DNA of 64,000 nucleotides from Nostoc sp. CHAB 5844 (lineage in GTDB: Bacteria; Cyanobacteriota; Cyanobacteriia; Cyanobacteriales; Nostocaceae): the NCBI RefSeq assembly GCF_020829595.1, contig NZ_JAIVFW010000009.1, positions 100,409 through 164,408 on the forward strand. The letters are read 5' to 3'. This document shows, piece by piece, positions 52,603-61,567 of the stretch. Each line of letters opens with the position of its first letter. Positions within the stretch are counted from its first letter, which is position 1. Under the pieces are notes generated by a model that was not told where the DNA came from, searched no databases, and saw only the letters and a program-made list of their open reading frames with translations. A program made the position numbers and the translations under genes.

Positions 52603-55600
52603 TTACAAAACACAGAGTTGATGAATAAAGCTTTCTAGTTCGCAAGCTGGTAGTGATTCTAGCAGTAGTTCTGCTAAAGCAGCTTTATCTTCATGTTCTA
52701 TGATAATTCTGCTGCTGAGACGAGGTAATAAAGCTTGCCATTGAATATCTGCTAAACTACCAACCAAAGAGATTTCCAATCCTTCGCTGATATCCAAATC
52801 TTCTTCCATCAAAAGATTCATCGTCAGACCAGAAAGTAACAGTTCTGCATCCTCAGTATTGATGTTACTTGTATTGATGAGTAGAGTAGTTTTTTGACTA
52901 TCAGGATAAGTTGCGATCGCTTTAATTACTGATTCTAATTCTAAACCAACTAACTCCTCTGATTGCGACCAATCTGGGAACACAATTACATTAATTTCCT
53001 TAAGATTTAAAGACAGCAGACTGGCATTAATCAAAGCAGAACTTACTATACTAGCCATTTTTGTCCAAGAAAACTTTTGTGCTTGCACCAAACCTGCATT
53101 AATTAATGCTTGACGAACACTAGGCTTTTGTACATCACATAAAGCATTTGCTAGTCCATCTACATCATCGTCATTTATATATATTACCGCCTCTCCTCCT
53201 ACCTCTGGAATTGAGGAGTTAGGACAAGTAATCACCGGACAGCCACAAGCCATCGCTTCAACTACAGGCATACCAAAACCTTCATACTTTGAAGGATAAA
53301 CTAATGCCACTGCACCAGAATAAGCTGTTGCTAACTCTTCATCGCTAAGTTGCAACATATAAACAGCACTACCTGATGTACAAGCTCTAAATTCATCTGC
53401 TAATATTCCACCACTTCCTGTACAAACAATATCAAATCCATAGCTACTAGCAAGTTGAGCAAAAGCTTGAAAGAATAACCCACTATTCTTATAACCATTT
53501 CCTGCCCCAACTAAAATAAAGTAAGGTTTTGTAATCCCATACTTCGTTTTAAAAGCATTAACATCTTTAGATGTTGCTGGCAAAAAAGTATTTTTAACTC
53601 CACAATGAGCTACTGTTACAGATTCTACTGATATGTCAGGAAAATATTTACTAATGTCACGCGCCGTTTGTTGAGAAATGGAAATGTAACTAGATGCACT
53701 TTGAATAGCTAAATGCTTCTCTCGCCACATAGGATTATTAATCACATCCCATCCCAACACTTCTGGTATCATATCGTAACCCATAAATACAGAAGGCGTT
53801 GTTAATGGAGTTGTGTAATAAGAAGAGATAAATAAATCTGCACCTACTTCATCACATACTTGCTGTAACATTTCTCGATCAGCTTGAGTATGGTTATAGT
53901 CGTATTTGGCAATATCTAAATACCTAATTCCAGAAACTTTAGGTGCAGTAACGCCACGATCAAGTACAATAATATGTTTAGCAAATCCACTATTTGACCA
54001 TTCTTCTAACAAAGATTTCCATACACGCGCAATTCCAGTTTGGTAAAGTTGAAAGAACACTCCATCTACTATAATTAATGAAGTTGATTTATAGTTTTGC
54101 GCTAACATTTTCTGAATTTCATCAGGCTGTAAAAACCGCCAATTATTGCCCCTAACTTCTCTTTGAGCGATTGGAATTATCCCGGATAAAGCAGCAATAT
54201 CCACCTGCGTTTCATCTTGAACCCAGGGTAAGAATTCTCGTAACAAAATTGGAAACTGATTTACTTGCTGTAAAGCATTCCATTGATTAACAGCATTTTT
54301 GTAACCGTAATATTGTTCTTTAAATTTCAATTGTTCTGGTGTAACATAAGCAAAATGTTGAAAAACTAAACCTCTGTTTTCAGTTTCTTGATGTAGAAAA
54401 GGATTAACTGCTGCTACATTCTTATATTGATTATTAGCTACAGTCTCTACTAATACAGGAGGTTCGTGTGCAGCCCAAAAAGCTCCTGGTTTAAACCTCC
54501 AAGTTCTTAACCATTCTTGTTGAGGATTCTGTGCATAACAATTGCGGGTACTAATGATGAGTTTTTCTCCTACAAAATACCAGCACCAATAGAAAGCAGA
54601 TGTTTTCTCTGGGTTATTAATGAACATTTCTTTAGCAGTACAAAGCTGCTCTAATGTCCATAATTCATCTACATCTACTTGCCATAATAAGCATTCTTCT
54701 TGAATATTGGGAATTGGCGCATTCACCATTTCCCGTTTTCCGTCCCAGAAAACATCTTCTGGTTTTCGATAAATAGTGACATTATCAGGATAAAGTTGCA
54801 CTAGTTCATCGATATACTCTGTAGTACCGTCATAGCTGCGTCCATTTTTATGGATTTCATCACTAATATAACCACCAAGTTGAGCGCACCACTGTGTGTC
54901 ATGCTTTAAGTCTGCTACCCCTTCAACAATGTGCCAATGCCATTTGAACGGAAGCTGTTTGAATACTTCGATGTGGTAGCGAATAAATGGTTGTCCATTT
55001 AGGACAATAGTAAAAAAATGAATTGGTAGTTGAGGAAAAGCAATATAGTTTTCGTAGAAAGAATTAGAGTTTGTTACTATGTCTCCAATATATCCATTTG
55101 GAGTTACACGATGGCATTCATAACCATGTTCAATTAAAATATCAAAAGTAGATTTAGCATTTCGATTTAAACCCTCTAACATTTTTTGAGATATTTCAAA
55201 TTGGATAAATTTGATATATTTTTTGCTTAAAAGTTCAATAGCCCCTTGTAATACATCGCTTTCCGCTCCTTCAACATCTATTTTTAAATAATCAATTTTT
55301 TGAATATTATAGTCTTTACAAAAAGAATCCAGTTTTACAGTTTCAACAATTTCGGTATTGACAATAGGTACATATTGTCCTCCTCCTTGTGGATCAAGCA
55401 TTTGGGGTCTACCAATACTATTCCATGCTGAAAACTCATCTGGAAATTCATTAAACTCAATTTGTGTGTTATCTGAATAAACTGCTTTTTGTATAAGACA
55501 AACATTATTACATTTTGCATCTGTTAGTCTATTCTCTAACTGTTTAAAAGTATTTGAAGTAGGTTCAAATGAATAAACTTTACCAAAATTACCCACCTGC

Positions 55601-56427
55601 TTACTGAATAGAATGGAATAGTCACCAATATTGGCTCCTACATCAAAAACTACCATCTTTGGTTGAATAACCTTTTTGACAAGCAATTTTTCTGAAGCTT
55701 CATAGGGAGATAAAAATTCTTCAGTAGAATCATTTTTTTTGAAAATAGAATAACCGTTGCGGAGGTTGTAGTTTTGAGTTATTAGTACATAACTAGGATC
55801 TGACAATAGAATTTGATGATTTTTGTAATTTTTGAAAGTATTAATATCATCCAAGCAAATAAATTTGGCTCCATATACCTCTTTAAATTCTGCATTACCC
55901 GTAAATTCAGAACCATCAATTAAAACTAAATCAAAATTATCAATTTTGTATTCTTGTTTTATTTTGTAAATACCATCAACGGATGCTCTGTTGTTATTGA
56001 CATACTCAATATCCTGCCGTAACCAATCAAGGATTATCTCAAGAGGATAGGAATTTAGATTAGTTTGGAGATTTTGGTAAAAATCAATTACTTCCTTTTT
56101 ATCAGGAAATTTTTCTAGAGAAACTGAAGAGGTGTTGTAGCATTTGACAAAAGAGTATGCTTCATATCTCTTTTGTAATTCTGTAAATCTAGTTTTTGAG
56201 ACTTCCATACAAAATAGTATTGGTTTGTTAGGATTTTCTCTAAGACCAGACACTAAGGCTTCTGTGCTTCCTTCACCTGAAGATGAACCAATTTCTAAAA
56301 CAGTTTTAATATTTTCTTCTTTGGCAATTCTTTGAATAGAGGCATAAAATTCATCATTTTTTATTTCAGGAGCAATTAAACGCTCCAATGCAGAATAGCT
56401 GATCTCGTTATTCATATTCATACTCAT
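52603..56427 (-). CDS. Four-part methyltransferase/glycosyltransferase fusion with shared C-terminal domain
   Basis: This 1274-residue protein is a chain of modules. Residues about 30-240 look like a class I methyltransferase-like fold (VLEIGSSSGEGSTEALVSGL). About 255-450 is an FkbM-type methyltransferase (VVFDVGANIGDYSILFSKQV, KIDVEGAESDVLQGAIELL). About 465-770 looks like a glycosyltransferase-A-like region (HFFTIVLNGQPFIRYHIEVF, VDVDELWTLEQL). About 780-1125 is a GT4 glycosyltransferase (GNGYKNSGLFFQAFAQLA, YPSKYEGFGMPVVEAMACG). The last 130 residues (INVIVFPDWSQSEELV) match the N-terminus of the next gene. It likely builds and methylates a surface glycan. The GT-A call is the least certain. 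Confidence 0.78.
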   Translation of the reverse strand: MSMNMNNEISYSALERLIAPEIKNDEFYASIQRIAKEENIKTVLEIGSSSGEGSTEALVSGLRENPNKPILFCMEVSKTRFTELQKRYEAYSFVKCYNTSSVSLEKFPDKKEVIDFYQNLQTNLNSYPLEIILDWLRQDIEYVNNNRASVDGIYKIKQEYKIDNFDLVLIDGSEFTGNAEFKEVYGAKFICLDDINTFKNYKNHQILLSDPSYVLITQNYNLRNGYSIFKKNDSTEEFLSPYEASEKLLVKKVIQPKMVVFDVGANIGDYSILFSKQVGNFGKVYSFEPTSNTFKQLENRLTDAKCNNVCLIQKAVYSDNTQIEFNEFPDEFSAWNSIGRPQMLDPQGGGQYVPIVNTEIVETVKLDSFCKDYNIQKIDYLKIDVEGAESDVLQGAIELLSKKYIKFIQFEISQKMLEGLNRNAKSTFDILIEHGYECHRVTPNGYIGDIVTNSNSFYENYIAFPQLPIHFFTIVLNGQPFIRYHIEVFKQLPFKWHWHIVEGVADLKHDTQWCAQLGGYISDEIHKNGRSYDGTTEYIDELVQLYPDNVTIYRKPEDVFWDGKREMVNAPIPNIQEECLLWQVDVDELWTLEQLCTAKEMFINNPEKTSAFYWCWYFVGEKLIISTRNCYAQNPQQEWLRTWRFKPGAFWAAHEPPVLVETVANNQYKNVAAVNPFLHQETENRGLVFQHFAYVTPEQLKFKEQYYGYKNAVNQWNALQQVNQFPILLREFLPWVQDETQVDIAALSGIIPIAQREVRGNNWRFLQPDEIQKMLAQNYKSTSLIIVDGVFFQLYQTGIARVWKSLLEEWSNSGFAKHIIVLDRGVTAPKVSGIRYLDIAKYDYNHTQADREMLQQVCDEVGADLFISSYYTTPLTTPSVFMGYDMIPEVLGWDVINNPMWREKHLAIQSASSYISISQQTARDISKYFPDISVESVTVAHCGVKNTFLPATSKDVNAFKTKYGITKPYFILVGAGNGYKNSGLFFQAFAQLASSYGFDIVCTGSGGILADEFRACTSGSAVYMLQLSDEELATAYSGAVALVYPSKYEGFGMPVVEAMACGCPVITCPNSSIPEVGGEAVIYINDDDVDGLANALCDVQKPSVRQALINAGLVQAQKFSWTKMASIVSSALINASLLSLNLKEINVIVFPDWSQSEELVGLELESVIKAIATYPDSQKTTLLINTSNINTEDAELLLSGLTMNLLMEEDLDISEGLEISLVGSLADIQWQALLPRLSSRIIIEHEDKAALAELLLESLPACELESFIHQLCVL

Positions 56428-56444
56428 CTTTTTAATTGATTATT

Positions 56445-56840
56445 CTATTTTTCGCTCTTACCCTGCTGCTTCTTTACCTGCTCTAGAACAGTTTGATAAT
56501 CTTGCCTTTCAGGATGTAGTTGTACTAACTTTTCCATCAGAGCGATCGCACCTTTGGGATCTTTTAAATGCAATTTAGCAATAGCTAGTTTTTCTAAGGC
56601 AACTTGGTTGTTTGGTTCCCGTTGCAAAACTAGCTCATAACCCCGTGCTTGTTGCTGTAAAGTAGACTCAATAGATACATTGCTTGTCTGGGGCTGCTGA
56701 GATTTTTGTTGTACTCCAGTAATTACCCCAAATACCGTAGAACCTACGAATGAGGCTAAACCTACTATCGTCAAAATCCTTTTTTTTCGCTCAATTTTCT
56801 TTTGGCGGGAAATAATATAATCATCCCCAGAACTAGACAT
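56445..56840 (-). CDS. Single-span membrane protein with TPR repeats
   Basis: This 131-residue protein has a basic N-terminus (DYIISRQKKIERKKR), one membrane segment (ILTIVGLASFVGSTVFGVI), a Gln/Ser-rich linker and two TPR-like units (RGYELVLQREPNNQVALEKL and then KGAIALMEKLVQLHPERQDY). TPRs bind other proteins, and here they would face outside the cytosol if the positive end stays inside. It lies 17 bases upstream of the giant fusion gene on the same strand, so it is probably expressed with the glycosyltransferases and could organise them. Confidence 0.75.
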   Translation of the reverse strand: MSSSGDDYIISRQKKIERKKRILTIVGLASFVGSTVFGVITGVQQKSQQPQTSNVSIESTLQQQARGYELVLQREPNNQVALEKLAIAKLHLKDPKGAIALMEKLVQLHPERQDYQTVLEQVKKQQGKSEK

Positions 56841-57497
56841 GTCTCATTGGTTGCTGTTAGAAATACTGAGATACCAGCAAGCCTCCAGTTATGAGAGTAC
56901 CCAGCACCCTAGAGAAACTATCATTGAGGTTGTAAAGTTTTTATAATACTTCAGCAGCATACCCAACTGATGAAACAAATTTATTTTTAGGCTTTGCTCA
57001 AAAGACTAACCACGCTACTGCTTAATCTCTATGAAAAAATTAATACTTTATAAATTTTTGTAATATATATATCTACTGTCAGATGTTTGCGATATTGTAT
57101 ATTAAGTTTCAATATGTGCAGTAAACTCTCATTCGCGGTGTCTACAAAACCTTAAACCAGCCTAAAATTCTTGTCTTTTCAACAAGTACTCACATACTGA
57201 TGGCTGAGGCGCATAAATTCTGCAAGTTCAACTTGTGTTATTACTGCAACTTTCAAGATTGCTGATTTTTTCGTTATGCACAAACGATGAGTACTTGGTA
57301 AAATTCTCGGTTTTGTGGTGGTAATTACCGTACAAAACCGAATTTTGCCGAAAATAAGTAGAGTTGGTTATGGTATAGTAAAAAAGTTAAGACTAGCTTT
57401 ACCAATTCCAACGCTCTACGCATCGATAACAATTGCCAAGCGGAAAGCAGTTTTGATTAAGCATTTACCCAAACGAAATCTGAATTCAATCTAGGTT
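56841..57497. other. 657-base gap with a large inverted repeat
   Basis: The gap lies between divergent genes and contains both promoters. It has an extended inverted repeat at 57300-57347, described separately. No gene is seen. Confidence 0.5.
57300..57347. promoter_or_regulatory. Large inverted repeat 150 bases upstream of a small gene
   Basis: AAAATTCTCGGTTTTGT pairs with ACAAAACCGAATTTTG with a two-base bulge, and GGTAATTACC, a perfect palindrome, lies within the loop. It could be a protein-binding site, a terminator on the minus strand, or part of an RNA leader. No T run follows on the plus strand. Confidence 0.4.
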
Positions 57498-57716
57498 ATG
57501 ACTCAGCAAGTAATTCACCCAATGGTGAAATTGCAGCGTAACGTGCAATCACTCGTAGAATCCAATATCATCAAACCAACTGATAGCATTTGGAAAATTG
57601 CCTTCCTCTACGGCAATGACTGGCAGCACTGGAAACAGGAACTGTTAGACTTTGGCTTCAGTATGCAAGACCCAATCAGTGAATTGCTGGCTGTAGAAGC
57701 ATGGGACGAAGACTAA
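57498..57716 (+). CDS. Small conserved acidic cyanobacterial protein
   Basis: This 72-residue protein is not assigned to a domain. It begins MTQQVIHPMVKLQRNVQSLV and has an aromatic middle (WKIAFLYGNDWQHWKQELL) and an acidic end (EAWDED). It has no signal or membrane segment. The sequence looks constrained and soluble, and similar short proteins occur widely in cyanobacteria, to my memory. CTAGG precedes the ATG. The 7-nt repeat run begins only six bases after the stop. Confidence 0.6.
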   Translation: MTQQVIHPMVKLQRNVQSLVESNIIKPTDSIWKIAFLYGNDWQHWKQELLDFGFSMQDPISELLAVEAWDED

Positions 57717-57721
57717 AAGTG

Positions 57722-57753
57722 TGAAGTATGAAGTATGAAGTCTGAAGTCTGAA
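57722..57753. repeat. 7-nt tandem repeat (AGTATGA/AGTCTGA)
   Basis: Two AGTATGA units are followed by two AGTCTGA units. The same AGTCTGA unit forms another run at 63089-63118. Confidence 0.8.
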
Positions 57754-57905
57754 ATTTTCTACTTCAGGTGGTATTACTTTCTTATCCTGAACACAATGTA
57801 GTGTCGATAAAGCAAGCATTGAGAATAGGCAGAAAGCTGACAAAATATTTTTCTTCCTTTTTGCCTTCTTACAAAGTTAGGCGGGACGGAAACCGACACC
57901 GCCAC

Positions 57906-57946
57906 GCCAGTTCGCTCAAGTCGGGAAACCCGCCCACGCGACTGGC
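57906..57946 (-). repeat. Hairpin element, intergenic 41-nt copy
   Basis: On the minus strand it reads GCCAGTCGCGTGGGCGGGTT, continues into TCCCGACTTGAGCGA and ends ACTGGC. It has the same length and centre as the copies in smc and the binding-protein gene. Its ends are GCCAGT/ACTGGC instead of GCCACT/AGTGGC, so both arms changed together. Confidence 0.85.
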
Positions 57947-57986
57947 TCAACTTTGCGCTTTTTACTTTTGCCCTATTGTCCTATCC

Positions 57987-59246
57987 CTAAGCTTTGCAAG
58001 CTGCTAATGCCGTGGCTAATTCCTTAGCAGTTTGATAGCGATCGCGTGGTAATGGCTCTGTAACACGTTCAATCACCTCTCTGATTTGGGGTGTAATCGT
58101 AGGAGAGTTTGCCACATCAAACCGGAAATTTCGTCCTTTTTGGCGGAAAAACTTAAATGGATTTTCCCCAGTCAGTAAAAAAATTAGCGTCGGCCCAATG
58201 GCATATAAATCTGATTGAATCAGAGGTTGTCCCCGTTCTTGTTCGGGCGCACAATAACCTTCTGCACCAATTCGAGTGCCTGGTGTCGTGCCAATTTCTT
58301 TCACAGCACCAAAATCTAGCACTACTACATGATTATTGGCATTTCGCACCATTAGGTTAGCGGGTTTAATATCACGATGAATTAGTGGTGGCTCTTGGCT
58401 ATGCAAATAGTCTAAAATGTCGCAGGTTTGAATCATCCAGGCGATCGCTTGGCTGGGTGTCACAGGCCCAGTTATCTGGACTCGTTTTTCCAAATCCTGC
58501 CCATGAACTAATTCCATAGCTAAGTATTTTTTTCCGCCTTCCACAAAAAAGTCATAATACTTGGGTATTCCTGGATAATTGAGGGATTTCAGTGTATGAG
58601 CTTCCCGCTCAAATAATTCTTGAGCTTTGGCAATTTTAGCCATATCAGCATTCATTTGCTTCAAGACCAAAAGTTGCGGATTTCCAGTCATCCAGCCTTT
58701 TGTATCCCAAGCTAAATAAGTAGTACCCATACCTCCTTGTCCTAACGTTCGCAACACCTGATACTGGCGAATCGTTTGTTGCACTGATAGAGGTTGACCA
58801 CAATGGATGCAAAACAAATTTTTTGGAGAATTACCTTCGTGAGTGCAAGTGTAAGCTGCTCTGGCAGGTTTGTGATTTGCAGACACTGATACAGCCAATT
58901 TTTCTGCCTCTGCTCCACTTTCTGGTGAAATCTCCTGAATTTGAAATTGCAGTATTGGCCCTCCCTGGGCTAGTTGCAACAAAGCATTGTTAGGTAGCGG
59001 ACTTTGAATTACTAAAATACCATTAAGGAAAGTACCATTTGTACCTTGACTGTATATCTCCCAAGATTCATCATTGCTGGCAGCACTGACTTGCCTGAGT
59101 TCTAAATGATGTCGGGAAACCAAACTATCGGATAAAACCACATGATTGTCCGCCGCTCGACCAATCCGAATTACGGCGGAGTTCTCAAAGCACCACTGTT
59201 TTAGTGGTGTTTTTTGTTGCGGTTCTAACAGTGTCACGATAACCAC
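57987..59246 (-). CDS. Serine/threonine protein kinase with N-terminal FHA domain
   Basis: This 419-residue protein has an FHA domain at about 25-100 (VIRIGRAADNHVVLSDSLVS then RHHLEL), which binds phosphothreonine. A short zinc-ribbon-like patch with Cys pairs (CTHEGNSPKNLFCIHCG) follows, and then a Hanks-type kinase: LGQGGMGTTYLAWD, the Lys in LLVLKQMN, the catalytic loop HRDIKPANLMV near 289 and DFG in VVLDFGAVKEIG. No membrane segment is present, so it is soluble. The start is GTG. It lies 99 bases downstream of a PP2C phosphatase gene on the same strand, the usual pairing for reversible phosphorylation. Confidence 0.92.
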   Translation of the reverse strand: MVIVTLLEPQQKTPLKQWCFENSAVIRIGRAADNHVVLSDSLVSRHHLELRQVSAASNDESWEIYSQGTNGTFLNGILVIQSPLPNNALLQLAQGGPILQFQIQEISPESGAEAEKLAVSVSANHKPARAAYTCTHEGNSPKNLFCIHCGQPLSVQQTIRQYQVLRTLGQGGMGTTYLAWDTKGWMTGNPQLLVLKQMNADMAKIAKAQELFEREAHTLKSLNYPGIPKYYDFFVEGGKKYLAMELVHGQDLEKRVQITGPVTPSQAIAWMIQTCDILDYLHSQEPPLIHRDIKPANLMVRNANNHVVVLDFGAVKEIGTTPGTRIGAEGYCAPEQERGQPLIQSDLYAIGPTLIFLLTGENPFKFFRQKGRNFRFDVANSPTITPQIREVIERVTEPLPRDRYQTAKELATALAACKA

Positions 59247-59345
59247 AATAAAACCTGCATAAAAAATAGGGAGTAGGAATTAATAAGTTAAAAATTAAAA
59301 GTAAAAAGTCAAAAGCGGAGTCTTTTACCTTTTTACTTTTGCCTT

Positions 59346-61328
59346 TTACTTTTGACTATCCATGTTTGGGCGCACTTTTGCCCGTACAAGTATTGCCGTA
59401 ATGTTGTCATGACCATTTTCTTGGTTTGCCAAATCAATTAACTCGGTGACACCTCGTTCCAGGTTAGCGCCAGAACTTAGCAGCGGAAGTAAATGAGTCT
59501 TCCAATGGGTTTCTAGTAAATCATTATCTGATAAACCGTCAGAGACCAAAATCAGCAGGCAATCTTCATTGATGTCAAAAAACTCAACATCAGGGTAAAT
59601 AGCGCTTTCGTCACGTGGTCCCAAAGCTTGAGTTAATTGGTAAGCATCTGGACGAGCATAGGCGATGCTGGCTTCTACTCCGCGAGCAATTTCTCGTTGA
59701 CCAACTTCATGGTCAATGGTGATTTGTTCTAGCCCTCGTTTGCGTGTTAAGCAGTAGAGGCGACTATCTCCCACGTGAGCAACCGCCGCTTCGGTATCTT
59801 GAATCACGAGGATCACTAAAGTAGTACCCATACGCCCAACTCCAGAGCGGGCATCTTGTTGATTTAGCTGATAAATTGCTTGATTAGCTAAATAAACAGC
59901 CTCGCGCATATTTTCTTGAGTTGGGCGCTGGTCGGTAGTCCAATGTTCTTGGAAGTATTGCCGCACGGTGTTAACTGCTAATTCACTAGCTATTTCACCG
60001 CCAGCATGACCACCCATACCATCGCAGAGGATATACAAACCACGGGCTTGTAAAACTCGGTTTTTGGGTAGTTCTAGCTTATTAACTTTAGTTTCAATAC
60101 CAAAGTAGTCTTCGTTGTGCTGACGTTGACGACCTACGTCTGTGCGTCCGACATCTTCGAGACTGCTTAACTGCATTGACAGCACAATGGTAGGTAGGTC
60201 ATCGTTTTTGGCGGAACTATCTTCATCTAGCTCATTTTCTACTTGGATAACAGTGGGTGCAGTCGGATATTGGTTGGCTGTTGGAGAGAAACTAGGAATT
60301 GGGGATACTTCTAGTTCTGTGGCGATCGCCTCTAAACGCGATCGCAACTGGGCGAGCGTATGAATTTTCCTGAGTTCCAAATCCTCCAAAATCTGCAATA
60401 CAGCACCAAACTGCGTGCGTTGGGACTGCCTAAATAATTCTTGCCAAACATCACCCAACGCTTTTAAACTAAAAGGCTGTTCTGCTAGTGCCAATGTTTC
60501 GTCTTCTGCTGTTATATCTGCCTCGAAATCCACATACAATCTTTCTAAAGCCAGTGTTTGGTCTTCATCCAATCGCAGATTCGATAACTCCAGCAGGCTT
60601 TGACGACACTTCACTGGCTCCAACACCCCCCAAAGTTGAGTCATTTGATAAAACCAATGTAAAATTTGTAACGAACTTGTTGTCTCGTCTTTCCACAGTT
60701 CCAGTAGACGCGGCCAATCCGAACGGTCTTCAATTAGTACAATCTGGGTGTTGCCCTCCTGCCAAGCATCATGAATTACTGGTATTCCTGGTTGATTCGA
60801 TGATTGTAATTCCACGTAAGCCCTTGCTAACTTAGGAATACTAATTTCTGTGCTTGATGAAGTTAACAATCCTTGACTGAGATTTTCTAATATTGCTTCA
60901 ATAGGTGATATTTGATACGGTTGACAATCTAAAACTCGCACACAAACTTCTGTCTGGGTTGCATTTTCCTCTGAGATTGGCAGCGGTTCTAACAATTGAT
61001 AACGCTGTTCTTTATCTATGTAAGAGCCTGCTTTGAATATCGGTCGTGCAGAAAGGGGTAAAGTAAACTCAGTGGAAAGAGGTAAAGTTGGTAAATCATC
61101 CTCGTCATCTTGCCAACTGCCTAAATCCCAGTCCCCGCTTCCTTCCTTAGTAATAATTGCCCACCAAACTTTCCCAGATTCTGCGCCACAGTTATCACAA
61201 TGTTGGGCGTTTAGGGGTACTTCAGTACCACATTCATGACAAATATGATGAGTTAAGGAGGTGCCACAGTTTTGACAAAATTTATTAGCATTGGGGTTTT
61301 CAAATTTACACTGAGGGCAAATCAGCAT
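59346..61328 (-). CDS. PP2C-type protein phosphatase with zinc-ribbon N-terminus
   Basis: This 660-residue protein opens with two zinc ribbons (CPQCKFENPNANKFCQNCG and CHECGTEVPLNAQHCDNCG), has a middle helical part of about 300 residues that may be kinase-like but without catalytic motifs, and ends in a PP2C domain from about 395. The metal ligands are seen in RQRQHNEDYFGIE, ILCDGMGGHAGGEIA, ILVSDGLSDND and GHDNITAIL. It removes phosphate from Ser/Thr, probably from targets of the kinase encoded next to it, possibly including the kinase itself. A terminator-like T-rich stretch lies between the two genes, so their transcripts may be partly separate. Confidence 0.9.
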   Translation of the reverse strand: MLICPQCKFENPNANKFCQNCGTSLTHHICHECGTEVPLNAQHCDNCGAESGKVWWAIITKEGSGDWDLGSWQDDEDDLPTLPLSTEFTLPLSARPIFKAGSYIDKEQRYQLLEPLPISEENATQTEVCVRVLDCQPYQISPIEAILENLSQGLLTSSSTEISIPKLARAYVELQSSNQPGIPVIHDAWQEGNTQIVLIEDRSDWPRLLELWKDETTSSLQILHWFYQMTQLWGVLEPVKCRQSLLELSNLRLDEDQTLALERLYVDFEADITAEDETLALAEQPFSLKALGDVWQELFRQSQRTQFGAVLQILEDLELRKIHTLAQLRSRLEAIATELEVSPIPSFSPTANQYPTAPTVIQVENELDEDSSAKNDDLPTIVLSMQLSSLEDVGRTDVGRQRQHNEDYFGIETKVNKLELPKNRVLQARGLYILCDGMGGHAGGEIASELAVNTVRQYFQEHWTTDQRPTQENMREAVYLANQAIYQLNQQDARSGVGRMGTTLVILVIQDTEAAVAHVGDSRLYCLTRKRGLEQITIDHEVGQREIARGVEASIAYARPDAYQLTQALGPRDESAIYPDVEFFDINEDCLLILVSDGLSDNDLLETHWKTHLLPLLSSGANLERGVTELIDLANQENGHDNITAILVRAKVRPNMDSQK

Positions 61329-61567
61329 AGTGGAAGTTCCTTATATTCCCGTTCCAAAGTGCTTCTAGCCACTAATATCCCAAGTGCCACAATTTTAGTT
61401 GCCCCTGCCTACAGTAGACTTACAAGAGATTGTGGTTTCACCAGTGAATTTTGGTGGCAGTATTAATTGTGACGCATATTAGCTAAATATTTTAGATAAC
61501 GACAAATAAATTTTTGCTGCTCAAAATGTTGACTTTACTCATAAATTCTCTTTTTACTTTTACCTTT

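Noticed and set aside
57768..58007. A 79-codon plus-strand frame between the small gene and the kinase
   Set aside because: It crosses the hairpin element and the end of the kinase gene, and has no resemblance to known proteins.
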